A DNA stretch of 24,873 nucleotides from CAZJJK01 sp964546285. Lineage in GTDB: Bacteria > Spirochaetota > Spirochaetia > Treponematales > Breznakiellaceae. The first letter of the stretch is position 1, and every line of letters begins with the position of its first letter. The notes under the pieces are model-generated. The model searched no databases. It worked only from the letters and a program-made list of their open reading frames with translations, and had not been told where the DNA came from. The stretch covers positions 1 through 24,873 of the forward strand of contig CAZJJK010000044.1 in NCBI GenBank assembly GCA_964546285.1, written 5' to 3'. The position numbers and the translations under genes are program-made. This document shows positions 1 through 7,937 of the stretch, in pieces.

Positions 1-78
1 AATACAAATAATAGCAATAAAACTGCGCGTGCCATTATTGTCGGCTTTCAAAAGTTGAAGACTTTTGAAAGCGCCTCT
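1..78 (-). repeat. Dispersed hairpin repeat, copy A (runs off the left edge)
   Basis: Read on the - strand from 78 down to 1, this stretch aligns with the + strand from 4284 to 4360. I count 60 identical columns of 78, with one single-base gap. The best blocks are GGCGCTTT, CTTCA, TTTTGAAA, CCGACAATAAT and TATTTGTATT / TATATGTATT. Similarity reaches the window edge, so the element may be longer. Its core is the perfect stem-loop at 44-72. Copy B is in the opposite orientation, so the two are inverted repeats enclosing 79-4283. Its nature (palindromic intergenic element, MITE-like remnant or duplicated terminator) is not known. Confidence 0.6.
44..72. other. Perfect 12-bp stem-loop
   Basis: GCTTTCAAAAGT at 44-55 and its exact complement ACTTTTGAAAGC at 61-72 enclose the loop TGAAG. 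There is no T-tract after it on the + strand, so it is not a textbook intrinsic terminator for a gene to the left. It lies 43 bases before the ATG at 116 and could act as a leader hairpin, an operator, or the core of the repeat it sits in. Confidence 0.6.
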
Positions 79-115
79 ATTAGCTGGGAAGCTGTTGTTA
101 CTCAAGGGGGATACC

Positions 116-628
116 ATGTCCGATATTACTCTCATTCCATACCGCGCGAAGAACAACTTATTTCTAAGCAATTGGTTGATTCCGCTGGGCTTAATAATTC
201 CAGCCTTGGTGCTATACCTCCTCTATTCCTTTGAAGGGGCTAGAGCCTTCGGCGACCCGGTTTTCATCCTGTTCGCCGGTTTAGGCGCCGTGATGCTGAT
301 CGCCGGCATCGTCATCAGGATTCTGGCGTCGTCCACGAAAATTCACTTTCTATCCGATCGCCAAACAGCGGTCGTAAAAACGCGCGAAGAAACGACGGAA
401 ATCCCCTTCAGCGCCTTGGGGCCTTTCCGCATCGTGTATGAAATGCACATGGCGGGCTCCGGTAAAGACAGACGAACGGAAAGGCTCTATACGCTGCGGA
501 ACGATAGTTTTAAGCGATGGAGCGTTCTTTACGCATCGGCCGATAAGGAAAAAACGCGAAAGCAGGCCGAAAAATTGATTTCGTTGACTAAGCGCATGCT
601 CAATGATACAACGCGGGAAGAAAGCTAA
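116..628 (+). CDS. Small membrane protein of unknown function (two TM helices)
   Basis: I do not recognise the family. The 170-residue product has two hydrophobic segments at about 19-38 and 48-70, followed by a roughly 100-residue charged, soluble tail. The tail holds the pattern TAVVKTREETTEIPFSALGP (84-103), which recalls the strand pattern of membrane-anchored bacterial PH-like domains, but that is only a guess. Residues 110-121 are rich in G, K and R. The ATG at 116 is preferred over an in-frame ATG at 65 because CAAGGGGG lies just upstream of it. The gene follows the repeat and hairpin at the left edge. It is separated from the Wzi-like genes by about 170 bases, so co-transcription is uncertain. 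Confidence 0.75.
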   Translation: MSDITLIPYRAKNNLFLSNWLIPLGLIIPALVLYLLYSFEGARAFGDPVFILFAGLGAVMLIAGIVIRILASSTKIHFLSDRQTAVVKTREETTEIPFSALGPFRIVYEMHMAGSGKDRRTERLYTLRNDSFKRWSVLYASADKEKTRKQAEKLISLTKRMLNDTTREES

Positions 629-694
629 TGGGCGCGAAGCTTATCCCGCCTTTACCCCAGGTTTCGTATCGATATTCTTTTACGAGGGTGAAAA

Positions 695-719
695 CGGGCG
701 TTGTCGGCGAACTCGCCCG
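695..719. other. GC-rich inverted repeat in the intergenic region
   Basis: CGGGCG (695-700) and CGCCCG (714-719) can form a 6-bp stem with a 13-base loop. An alternative fold within the loop uses TCGGCGA with TCGCCCGA. No T-run follows. It lies between the small membrane-protein gene and the Wzi-like pair and could be a weak Rho-independent or pausing structure. Nothing else is evident in 629-760. Confidence 0.25.
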
Positions 720-760
720 ATACTGTTGACTCCGCCGTCTGGCCGTTCAGCCGTTCATCA

Positions 761-790
761 TTGACAGGTGGAGCGCTCGCGGCCTATCAT
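761..790 (+). promoter_or_regulatory. Strong sigma70-like promoter, probably leaderless
   Basis: A perfect -35 box TTGACA (761-766) is followed by an 18-base spacer and TATCAT (785-790), five of six matches to the -10 consensus. The predicted start of transcription, about 7 bases after the -10 box, falls on the ATG at 798. There is no Shine-Dalgarno sequence in front of that ATG, so the message may be leaderless. Confidence 0.55.
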
Positions 791-797
791 CGCGCGC

Positions 798-2486
798 ATG
801 GTCAAGAATTATTTTAAGCTTAAATTTTTAGCGCTCTGCTGTCCCGTTTTTCTGTTGTCAGCGATGTTGATTGAGGCCGAGCCGAGCCTGAGACAGGTGC
901 CTTTGACGGATGAGGTCTATCGGGTATTAAGCGCCGCCAAGACTCTCGGATATTTGGATTATCTAAGCGATGTCAGGCCCTATTCGGTTACGGCGGTGGC
1001 GCGTTATCTGGAAAAGGCTACGGCCGGGGCGGCGTCTTCCGCTCCTGCCGCTTTCAAAGAGGAACTTCGCCGACACGCTGAACGGTTTCGCGCTGATGAC
1101 GGCGGCCTCTGGAGCGCCGCCTTGGGTGAAGACTCAAAGGTGAGCGTCAGAGGCGAGACCGGGCTTAACACAATCGCCGTTTTCGGCAAGGACGCGAACG
1201 CTTTTCTTACGACGGCCATCGGCGCTTTCGATATCGAACTATCATTTGGCGACAGGCTCTATCTCAATCAAGGCAATGAATTCGATTTAGTTTTCTATAC
1301 GATGGATGACACCGACGCCTATCCGGCTATAGGGAGCGCTCGGCGCGATTTGCCCGATTACGCCATGTACGAGTGGAAGCTCGATACTGGCGAAAACGGC
1401 TTCGCCAGCAACGCGCTTACCGAGAAGCGGCCGCTTATCCGCTTGGATCAAAACGCCCAAACACAGGTTTCGATCAACGCCGAATTCCTCACCTTGACGC
1501 TCGGCCGCGGTGTTCTGGATTGGGGCCCCAGCGCTTACTCCAATCTCTGCCTGTCGCGCAGCGCGGAGAGCTTTGACCATATCGGCTATACCATCGATCT
1601 AGGCGGCCGAGGCGCTTTTTCGTGGATGACCGGCTTCCTGCGGGATTCGAAAACCGAAAAGAAGCTAGTCGCCGCCCACCGGCTTGAATACCAGCTTTTC
1701 GACTGGCTGTCGCTGGCGCTGTACGAGTCTGTCCTCTACGAGCCGCGCTTCGAACTGGCCTATATCAATCCGATGACCACCTATTACGGCACGGAAGTGA
1801 ATATCGGCGATTGGGACAACAAGCTTGGCGGCCTTGACGCGGTTTTCACGCCGCCGGGGCTTGGCGCCCAGTTCTATATCTCCCTCTTCGCCGACGATTG
1901 GGACGCGGGCGAGATGTTGGATTTTAGCGCGTACCACAATATCGGCGCGTATATGGCCGGCGCCCGCTGGTTCTCGCCCGACGCCGCGATCAACGTCGAG
2001 GCGGAGTATGTCTATTGCAGTCATTGGATGTATACCCACCGCGACGAGCCGGGTTATGGCTACAATAAATACACCCACGAGGGGGTTAATTTTGGCCATG
2101 TGTTGGGTCCCAATTCCCATATGGCCCGCTTGTCAGCCTCTTGGCGGCCAGCTCAATGGCCTTTGAGCTTTGGCGGCGTTGCCGAATTTATCCAAAAAAC
2201 CAAATTCACGATTAACGACGATTTATTTAACGCGGGTTTGAAGGACATACCCGATAATCCCTATTTCCGTGAGGGGACATCATACTATTTTCTGGATATC
2301 GGCGTGCCGGGCTCGGTCTTGGAAAGCGTCGCCGCTGTGACCCTGACGGCGGACTACGCGCCATCTTCATGGCCCGTGACCCTGTCCGCTTCCTATGGCG
2401 TCGAATACGCGCATAATCTGGCTAATGTCGCCGGTTCCGAACGTTGGCGCCATCTTTTAAGCCTGTCCGCGACCGCCAAGCTATGA
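798..2486 (+). CDS. Wzi-like capsule-assembly outer-membrane protein (first of a pair)
   Basis: The 562-residue product has a signal peptide at about 1-27, a helical N-terminal part (36-110, including a predicted linker rich in Ala and Glu), and then a long run of alternating aromatic/polar strands typical of an outer-membrane barrel. The signature GRGVLDWGPSAYSNLCLS (236-253) and a later segment with INPMTTYYGTE and a GDWDNKLGGLD motif match the Caps_assemb_Wzi family, whose E. coli member Wzi is a lectin that anchors capsule to the outer membrane. The role here is inferred: attachment or passage of surface polysaccharide. The ATG at 798 is chosen because the promoter at 761-790 ends 7 bases before it. 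An upstream in-frame GTG at 768 would lie inside the promoter and would put ten basic residues before the signal peptide. The stop overlaps the start of the second Wzi-like gene by 4 bases (ATGA). Confidence 0.7.
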   Translation: MVKNYFKLKFLALCCPVFLLSAMLIEAEPSLRQVPLTDEVYRVLSAAKTLGYLDYLSDVRPYSVTAVARYLEKATAGAASSAPAAFKEELRRHAERFRADDGGLWSAALGEDSKVSVRGETGLNTIAVFGKDANAFLTTAIGAFDIELSFGDRLYLNQGNEFDLVFYTMDDTDAYPAIGSARRDLPDYAMYEWKLDTGENGFASNALTEKRPLIRLDQNAQTQVSINAEFLTLTLGRGVLDWGPSAYSNLCLSRSAESFDHIGYTIDLGGRGAFSWMTGFLRDSKTEKKLVAAHRLEYQLFDWLSLALYESVLYEPRFELAYINPMTTYYGTEVNIGDWDNKLGGLDAVFTPPGLGAQFYISLFADDWDAGEMLDFSAYHNIGAYMAGARWFSPDAAINVEAEYVYCSHWMYTHRDEPGYGYNKYTHEGVNFGHVLGPNSHMARLSASWRPAQWPLSFGGVAEFIQKTKFTINDDLFNAGLKDIPDNPYFREGTSYYFLDIGVPGSVLESVAAVTLTADYAPSSWPVTLSASYGVEYAHNLANVAGSERWRHLLSLSATAKL

Positions 2487-4297
2487 CAAGGCGGCCCAGC
2501 GGTTTTTCTCCGCTTATTCCATTTTTAGTCGCGGCGCTAGCGGCGGGGCTTCAGGCGGCGGTCGCCGATGAGGCGGTTCCCAAAACGCCGAGTCTTGAGC
2601 AAGGGGAGACGGCGTCCAAGTTGGGCGGCGCTCGCCTTGTCGCTCTGACGTCCCCGGCCTACCGTTACGCCGAGCTCTTGGCCGGGCGGGCGGGCATACT
2701 CGTATATGCCGCCAAACCCTGGTCGGTGTCCGATTTTCGCCGCCTGATCGCGGAAGCCTCGCGGAAGCCCCTGAGCCCGCTCGCGTCCTCTTTCCTTAAG
2801 GCCTTGGAAGACGAATTGGCGTTTGAGCCCTTCGCGAGCTCGCCGAACGGCCTCTCGGCGGCCGCCAGCGCCGTAATCACGCCGGGCGTGTATTTTTCGT
2901 TGGAAGCGGCGAAGAACGACGCCAGCGTTTGGACGGAACGAAAGCTGGTAGAATCCGATATCGATTTCCCCGCCATGGCTTCGGCGGAGCGCTTTTTTTC
3001 CTGGGAGACGCGACCCGTCTTTCTCAGCCTGCCGCTGGAGCTGGCCGCGGGCGACGCCTTCGCCGCCTTGATCGAACCTGAGCTAAGGCAGGATATACGG
3101 ACGCTCGCTCCCCTAAACGGCGGCGGCGCGCCGGATTGGAACAACGTGCCCTGGCCGTTGACCCAAGCCGATATGTATATGCCGCGCCGAGCCTACCTTT
3201 CGGCGAGCGGGCCTTGGTGGCGCGTTCATTTTGGCCGCGATCAGCTCCGTTGGGGCTCTTCGGAAGAGCTTAATCTCTTGTTGTCGGATACGGGCTGCTA
3301 TTACGATCAACTGGGTTTGACTCTTGATGGCGGCGTATTTCGCTTTTCCTCCGCTTTCGTTTCTTTGGACGCCTGGTCGCCTACAAGCGTGGGAAGCTAT
3401 ATTGACGGTTCGCCCTATACCCGAGGCGAAGGGACACCTTGGCGCGGTTTAGCCGCCCATAACCTGGAAATAAAGCCCTGGCCGAATCTATCAATCGCTT
3501 TATCGGAAAGTTATCTTATCGCTTCCGACGGGTTCGATCCCCTGGTTTTGGCTAATCCCCTCATGATTTTCCATAACTGGTTTCTCTTTAACGAAGCCAA
3601 TTCGCTCTTCTGTTTCGACTCCGCCTACAGCCCCCTGCCAGGGACGCGACTGTGGGGCCAGTACCTAATCGACGAATTTTCCACCGCCTACGAAAGCGAG
3701 GCCGGCGACGACTCCCGCTACGGCGCGGGCGCTTTCCTGATCGGGGCTTCGGCCGGCTTAGAACTAGGCCCCTACTATGTGCGGGCTGAAGGCCAATTCG
3801 CGCGGAGCGACCCCTGGTTTGGCAGTCACGCCACGAACACGCTGAAATATCTCAATCTGAGGCGGCAGTGGTCTTATCCTCAGCCCGACGGCTATTCCTA
3901 TCTTGAAACCCCTATCGGTTTTCGTTACGGCGGCGACGCGAGGGTTTGGGAATTGGTCTTTAAGGCCGATTCGCCGCTCCTGCCAAGCTTGCGCTTAGGC
4001 TTACGGTCGGTGGAGCGGGGGTGGCTAAATACCTATGGTAAATTGTATGTGGAAAATTACGGACGTAATCCGCAAACTACTGTAAAAAGCAACTCCTGGG
4101 CTAATTCCATCAAAACCTTGGATGTGGGACCGGTGGAAAGGACGCTGACGCTGTTTTTAACCGTGGACGCTCCTGTATTGGATTTCCTGACGCTTGGCGG
4201 CGGGCTGGCCGCTTTGTTTTATGAAAACTTCCGCCACCAGGCCGGCCGCTCCATTTTTGACCTGGAAACAAATTTATATATAAAGGGGCGCTTTTAA
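2483..4297 (+). CDS. Wzi-like capsule-assembly outer-membrane protein (second of a pair)
   Basis: The 604-residue product starts at the ATG of an ATGA overlap with the preceding gene, which implies translational coupling. Residues 1-29 form a signal peptide (hydrophobic core FLVAALAAGLQAAV). The motif GRDQLRWGSSEELNLLLSDT at 251-270 corresponds to the Wzi signature in its neighbour, and the C-terminal half is rich in alternating aromatic strands. The protein ends in Phe (…LYIKGRF), the usual terminal residue of BAM-assembled outer-membrane barrels. It differs enough from the first copy that this is an old duplication or a two-subunit pair. The role is inferred as for its partner: surface-polysaccharide binding or export, in keeping with glf downstream. 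The last four codons lie inside repeat copy B. Confidence 0.7.
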   Translation: MTRRPSGFSPLIPFLVAALAAGLQAAVADEAVPKTPSLEQGETASKLGGARLVALTSPAYRYAELLAGRAGILVYAAKPWSVSDFRRLIAEASRKPLSPLASSFLKALEDELAFEPFASSPNGLSAAASAVITPGVYFSLEAAKNDASVWTERKLVESDIDFPAMASAERFFSWETRPVFLSLPLELAAGDAFAALIEPELRQDIRTLAPLNGGGAPDWNNVPWPLTQADMYMPRRAYLSASGPWWRVHFGRDQLRWGSSEELNLLLSDTGCYYDQLGLTLDGGVFRFSSAFVSLDAWSPTSVGSYIDGSPYTRGEGTPWRGLAAHNLEIKPWPNLSIALSESYLIASDGFDPLVLANPLMIFHNWFLFNEANSLFCFDSAYSPLPGTRLWGQYLIDEFSTAYESEAGDDSRYGAGAFLIGASAGLELGPYYVRAEGQFARSDPWFGSHATNTLKYLNLRRQWSYPQPDGYSYLETPIGFRYGGDARVWELVFKADSPLLPSLRLGLRSVERGWLNTYGKLYVENYGRNPQTTVKSNSWANSIKTLDVGPVERTLTLFLTVDAPVLDFLTLGGGLAALFYENFRHQAGRSIFDLETNLYIKGRF

Positions 4298-4360
4298 GGG
4301 CCTTCAGATTTTGAAACCGACAATAATAGCAAGCGTATATTTATCGTATTTATATGTATT
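4284..4360 (+). repeat. Dispersed hairpin repeat, copy B
   Basis: This stretch is about 77% identical (60 of 78 alignment columns) to the - strand of 78-1. It includes the last codons and stop of the second Wzi-like gene. The hairpin core is less perfect than in copy A: GCTTTTAAGGGC and GATTTTGAAACC flank the same CTTCA loop, pairing by several G-U wobbles. Retention of the foldback despite changes suggests that the structure matters or that the copies are recent. The AT-rich part (4331-4360) could also hold promoter elements for glf. Confidence 0.6.
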
Positions 4361-4402
4361 GTATGCAATAATAGGTTTCGCGACACAAAAGCGGGGGCTT
4401 TT

Positions 4403-4423
4403 CGCGAAAGCGAACGCTTCGCG
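4403..4423. other. Stem-loop upstream of glf
   Basis: CGCGAA, a bulged A, and GC (4403-4411) pair with GCTTCGCG (4416-4423) around the loop GAAC. No T-run follows, so terminator function for the Wzi-like pair is doubtful. It may be a leader structure. The rest of the intergenic region 4298-4522 is AT-rich to the left (partly repeat copy B) and holds no recognisable gene. Confidence 0.35.
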
Positions 4424-4522
4424 TACGACGCTCTAACAAAGACTTGTTTAATTGCCATGGACCACGAAAAACATCTGGCGGAATTTGTTGGTATCGGCTA
4501 TAGTCCGAAACAAGGGGTGAGT

Positions 4523-5647
4523 ATGAAGAAATATGACGCTATCGTCATTGGCGCCGGATTAGCCGGCAGTGTATCCGCCCGTATGCTGGCCGAGGCTGGG
4601 AAACGGGTTTTGATAGTGGAAAGGCTACGTCATGTCGCTGGCCATTGCCACGATTATCGCGACGCCGCCGGTATCCAAGTTCATACCTACGGTCCTCATA
4701 TCTTTCATACAAATGACCGCGAGGTCTGGCGCTTTGTCCGCCGCTTTTCGGAATTTCGATATTTTCAGCACCGCGTCCTTTCTTACGCTCAGGGCCGCTT
4801 TCTGCCGTTTCCGATAAACCGCGATACCCTCTGCCACGTTTTCGGCGTACAGCTCGCCACCGGCGAGGTCGGCGCTTTCTTGGCGCGCGAAGTGGAAGCG
4901 TCCAGCTTTAACAAGCCCCCGCGCAATTTCCGCGACGCGGTGGTTTCCCAAGTGGGCGAGAGGCTCTATGACCTCTTTTTTAAAAACTACACCATTAAAC
5001 AGTGGGAACGTGACCCCGAAAGCTTGTCGGCGGAATTGGCGAAGCGTATTCCTACGCGGAGCAATCGTGATGACCGCTATTTTTCGGATACCTACCAAGG
5101 CGTACCGGCTCTTGGTTATTCCCGCTTAGTGGAAAATATACTGGACCATCCCCTTATCGGGATTACCCTTGGCGTTGATTGGTTTGAATTCCGCGACTTT
5201 CTTGGCCGCAAAGCGGATGTGCCTTTGACGATATTTACCGGCGAGCTGGATCGATATTTCAATTATAAATACGGCAAATTGGCCTATCGTTCATTGGACT
5301 TGGAGTTTAAAACCCTTGACCAAGAAAGGTTTCAGGACGCGCCGGTTGTTAATTATCCGAATGATTATGATTGGACGCGGATTACCGAATTTAAACAGCT
5401 GTCTGGCGATGTTTCCAACAAAACCACGATTTGTTATGAGTATCCCAAGGCCCAGGGTGAACCATACTATGTTGTGTTGGACGATGAAAATACCGCACGG
5501 CGTGAAGCGTACCTGAACGACGCGCGTCAATTAGAGCTGGAGGGGAAAACCTTATTTATAGGGCGTCTTGCGGAATACGCTTACTATAATATGGATCAGA
5601 TTATCGCGGCGGCTATCGCGAAATTGCGGCTCTATCTGCCCGCTTAG
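4523..5647 (+). CDS. glf: UDP-galactopyranose mutase
   Basis: This flavoenzyme interconverts UDP-galactopyranose and UDP-galactofuranose, the donor for galactofuranose in surface polysaccharides or glycolipids; it acts in the cytoplasm. The 374-residue product opens with the FAD-binding GAGLAGS motif (about residues 10-16) and an acidic VER at the end of the second strand. It has the family-typical HTYGPHIFHTND, FKNYTIKQWE, the VNYPNDYDWTRITEFKQL block, and the C-terminal FIGRLAEYAYYNMDQ. Length is normal for bacterial Glf. The ATG at 4523 is preferred over one at 4457 because AAGGGGTGA precedes it and it begins directly at the first beta strand. The neighbouring Wzi-like pair supports a surface-glycan role. 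No galactofuranosyltransferase is seen in the window. Confidence 0.95.
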   Translation: MKKYDAIVIGAGLAGSVSARMLAEAGKRVLIVERLRHVAGHCHDYRDAAGIQVHTYGPHIFHTNDREVWRFVRRFSEFRYFQHRVLSYAQGRFLPFPINRDTLCHVFGVQLATGEVGAFLAREVEASSFNKPPRNFRDAVVSQVGERLYDLFFKNYTIKQWERDPESLSAELAKRIPTRSNRDDRYFSDTYQGVPALGYSRLVENILDHPLIGITLGVDWFEFRDFLGRKADVPLTIFTGELDRYFNYKYGKLAYRSLDLEFKTLDQERFQDAPVVNYPNDYDWTRITEFKQLSGDVSNKTTICYEYPKAQGEPYYVVLDDENTARREAYLNDARQLELEGKTLFIGRLAEYAYYNMDQIIAAAIAKLRLYLPA

Positions 5648-5688
5648 GCTACCGACGAAGCCCGCTTGGCCTTATCTGGTTTTCGCGA

Positions 5689-5723
5689 AGCCCACGCGGG
5701 CTGAGTCGCTTCTTTCTGTTTTT
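5689..5723 (+). terminator. Weak candidate terminator between convergent genes
   Basis: AGCCC (5689-5693), loop ACGC and GGGCT (5698-5702) form a 5-bp GC-rich stem, followed by a T-rich stretch ending in TTTTT at 5719-5723. A longer-range alternative pairs AGCCCGC at 5660-5666 with GCGGGCT at 5696-5702. The stem is short and the T-run begins about 8 bases late, so this is tentative. It sits between the stops of glf and the helicase. Confidence 0.3.
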
Positions 5724-5726
5724 CGC

Positions 5727-6952
5727 TTATGTAGACTGGGACGGCTTGTGACGGAAATCGCGCCTTTTTTCGGCGGCGGCTGGATCGTTTTGAGGGAGTT
5801 TACCGCGTTCGGAAATCGCTAGTGTATGAAGTCTGCCGTGGGTGATTATTTTTGGAAAGATCGTAATACCAAGCCGCTTCTCCAGCTTTGACAGCCGCGG
5901 CAGTTCCACGGCATCGCCAATGGTGGTCATGACGCCTCGGCCCCCGGCGCGGCCAGTCCTGCCGGCGCGATGCGCGTAGGCGCTTGGGTTTTCCGGGACA
6001 TCAAGCGCTACCACATGATCAACGCCGATTATATCTAGGCCGCGCGCCGCTAGATCGCTGGTGATAAGGATAGAGATACGATCGGAACGAAAGTCAGTGA
6101 TAGCTTTTTTCCGCGCTACCTTATCCATATTGCCGAACAAACCGGCGACCGGAAGGCCGCGTTCCAATAAACGGCCGCAGATATTGGCTATCTGACCATT
6201 TCGATTGGTGAACACCAAAAATTTCCGACCATGGCTGGCGCTTATAAAACTCCACAGTGTATCTATCTTCCGTCGACCTTCGCTGAAAACAGCCCAATGA
6301 TCTATACGTTCACGCAGAACTTCAGCGTCGTCAAGATCGATATGAACTGGCTTCCCGCCTAGAAAGGACGTAATAACCGAGGCGGCTTTATGCGGTAGAG
6401 TGGCCGAGCAGGCCGCGCCGGTACGGCCGGGAGGCAGAAAAGCGATCAGGTCCTTAATCGTTTCAAGCGCTTCATTAAGCGCGAAACGATCAGCTTCGTC
6501 CAAGACGACAAAGCGAAGGGCGTCAAGAGATAGTTTGCCCATCCGCGCGACTAGGACCAAGCGCCCCATCGTACCGATAAGCACGAGCGGTTTAGTTTTT
6601 TTAAGACGATCAATTTGACGAGTAAGGTTGGCGTCGCCGGTTAATAGAACGACTGCCTTATCAAAGCCAAGTACGGCAAACAAGGCTTCGGCTTCGCTCT
6701 TTATTTGAGAAGCGAGTTCGGCGCTTGGCGCGCAAACTAGGCCGAGCGGTCGCTTCCTGGGATCGCTGATCGAGCTGATTAGTTGAACAAGCGGCAAGAG
6801 GTAAGCCAAGGTCTTCCCGGTTCCGGTAGCGGAACGGAAGGCTAATTTTTCGCCGGCGAGCAACTTTGGAATAACCTGGGTCTGTATTTCCGTTGGTTCG
6901 ATAATGCCTCTCATAGCCAAGGCCTCGGCCAATTCAGCGCGAACGCCAAGCG
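5727..6952 (-). CDS. DEAD-box RNA helicase (5' end lost in the assembly gap)
   Basis: This is an ATP-dependent RNA helicase of superfamily 2, expected to remodel structured RNA in ribosome assembly, mRNA decay or cold adaptation. About 408 residues are visible. In order they show the Q motif (EPTEIQTQ), motif I SATGTGKT, Ia PSAELA, Ib TMGR, motif II DEAD (VLDEADRF), motif III SATLP, IV VFTNR, V SDLAARGLDI and VI HRAGRTGRAG, then a basic tail of about 50 residues. The frame stays open from the TTG at 6932 up to the N-run, reading LGVRAELAEALAMRG, which is the usual lead-in to a Q motif. The true start therefore lies in the gap and the TTG is not it. It is the last visible gene of the - strand string, immediately downstream of tatT. 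Which DEAD-box subfamily it belongs to cannot be decided. Confidence 0.9.
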
Positions 6953-7052
6953 NNNNNNNNNNNNNNNNNNNNNNNNNNNNNNNNNNNNNNNNNNNNNNNN
7001 NNNNNNNNNNNNNNNNNNNNNNNNNNNNNNNNNNNNNNNNNNNNNNNNNNNN
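6953..7052. other. Assembly gap (100 N)
   Basis: Exactly 100 N, the customary scaffold placeholder, so the true length is unknown. It removes the 3' end of tatT and the 5' end of the helicase gene. From the family lengths the missing coding sequence appears small (a few tens of residues in total), so the real gap may be short. Confidence 0.99.
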
Positions 7053-7929
7053 TTTCTTGGGCTAAAACATTGGCTGTCCGATTAGCCGGGTCAGCCGAAC
7101 AATCAATAGCCAAAGCGCTTTCCAAAAAACGCTTAAAAGCCTCATAGTCTTGACGCGGTATAGCCAAGGCTGTAGCAGCGGAAACATAGGGAGATACCGC
7201 TTTGCCCTTGGATTTCTTTACCGCGAGTTCAAAGTGGCGTTCGGCCGCCGCCGGGTCACCACCCATGCTGGTAGGTAAGGAGCCATAATAGGAAATATAA
7301 AAATCATCGATAGTTCCATTGCCGTAATCCGGTTCAAGTTCATACGCGCGGGCCATAAGTTTTCCCGCTTCATACACCCGCGCGCCTAATTCAAAATTGA
7401 AGGGTTCCAAGGCGTAGGCGGCCATTATAGACGCGGCTGTCCAATAGAGAAGCCTGACATCCTTTTTCTTGAAAAGAGCCAAGGCGTTTTGCGCCGCTAT
7501 GTCGTCTTTTTCAGCCGCCGCCGCCGGCCAATTTGGGCTTATTTCCGCGACGACGCCATCCAGGTAAGCGGAAGCCCTGGCGTATAGGCGTTTGGTTCGT
7601 TCCAGCTCCTTGCTGGCTTCCTCATAATCGACAGACTCAAGGCGGACGGCTTCGGTTTCCACAAAGGCTTTCGCGTACATAACAAAGGCGCTGCCGGCGG
7701 CGATTCGCAGGGGCTGATGGTCCGGAACGGACGCCAATAAGGCTTCATACATTTTAAGGGCAAAGGGCAGGGCGTCGCCGACTAGTTTAGGATCATCGTC
7801 TCCTGAAAATACCGATCCTGTCTCGCCGGATAATAGATCGGCTACGGCGATAGTCGCCATCCTATTGATTGAACAGGCGGTTAAGACCAAAGCCGCTATC
7901 GCCATCGATATAAAGCGAAAAATATTCAT
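7053..7929 (-). CDS. tatT: TatT-family lipoprotein (TRAP-associated TPR protein), C-terminus lost in gap
   Basis: TatT proteins are periplasmic TPR-like lipoproteins that trimerise and partner the TRAP substrate-binding protein TatP; the T. pallidum pair is Tp0956/Tp0957. The visible 292 residues start with a lipoprotein signal peptide ending in LTAC (Cys19), then DLLSGETGSVFSGDDDPKLV and the repeat-rich region with ALKMYEALLASVPDHQPL and YISYYGSLPTSMGGDP, followed by helical repeats up to the gap. The ATG at 7929 has a perfect TAGGAGGG ribosome-binding site that overlaps the ecfT stop 8 bases upstream; an in-frame ATG at 7962 inside ecfT is less likely. No TRAP DctP, DctQ or DctM gene is adjacent: the neighbours are biotin-transporter genes and a helicase. 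Family assignment is confident; its partner here is unknown. Confidence 0.85.
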
Positions 7930-7937
7930 GATCCCTC

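Noticed and set aside
768..797. Upstream GTG start for the first Wzi-like gene.
   Set aside because: It lies inside the promoter, has no ribosome-binding site, and adds ten basic residues before a clear signal peptide.
7053..7929. A TRAP transporter operon.
   Set aside because: Only the TatT part is present; no DctP, DctQ or DctM homologue is in the window.
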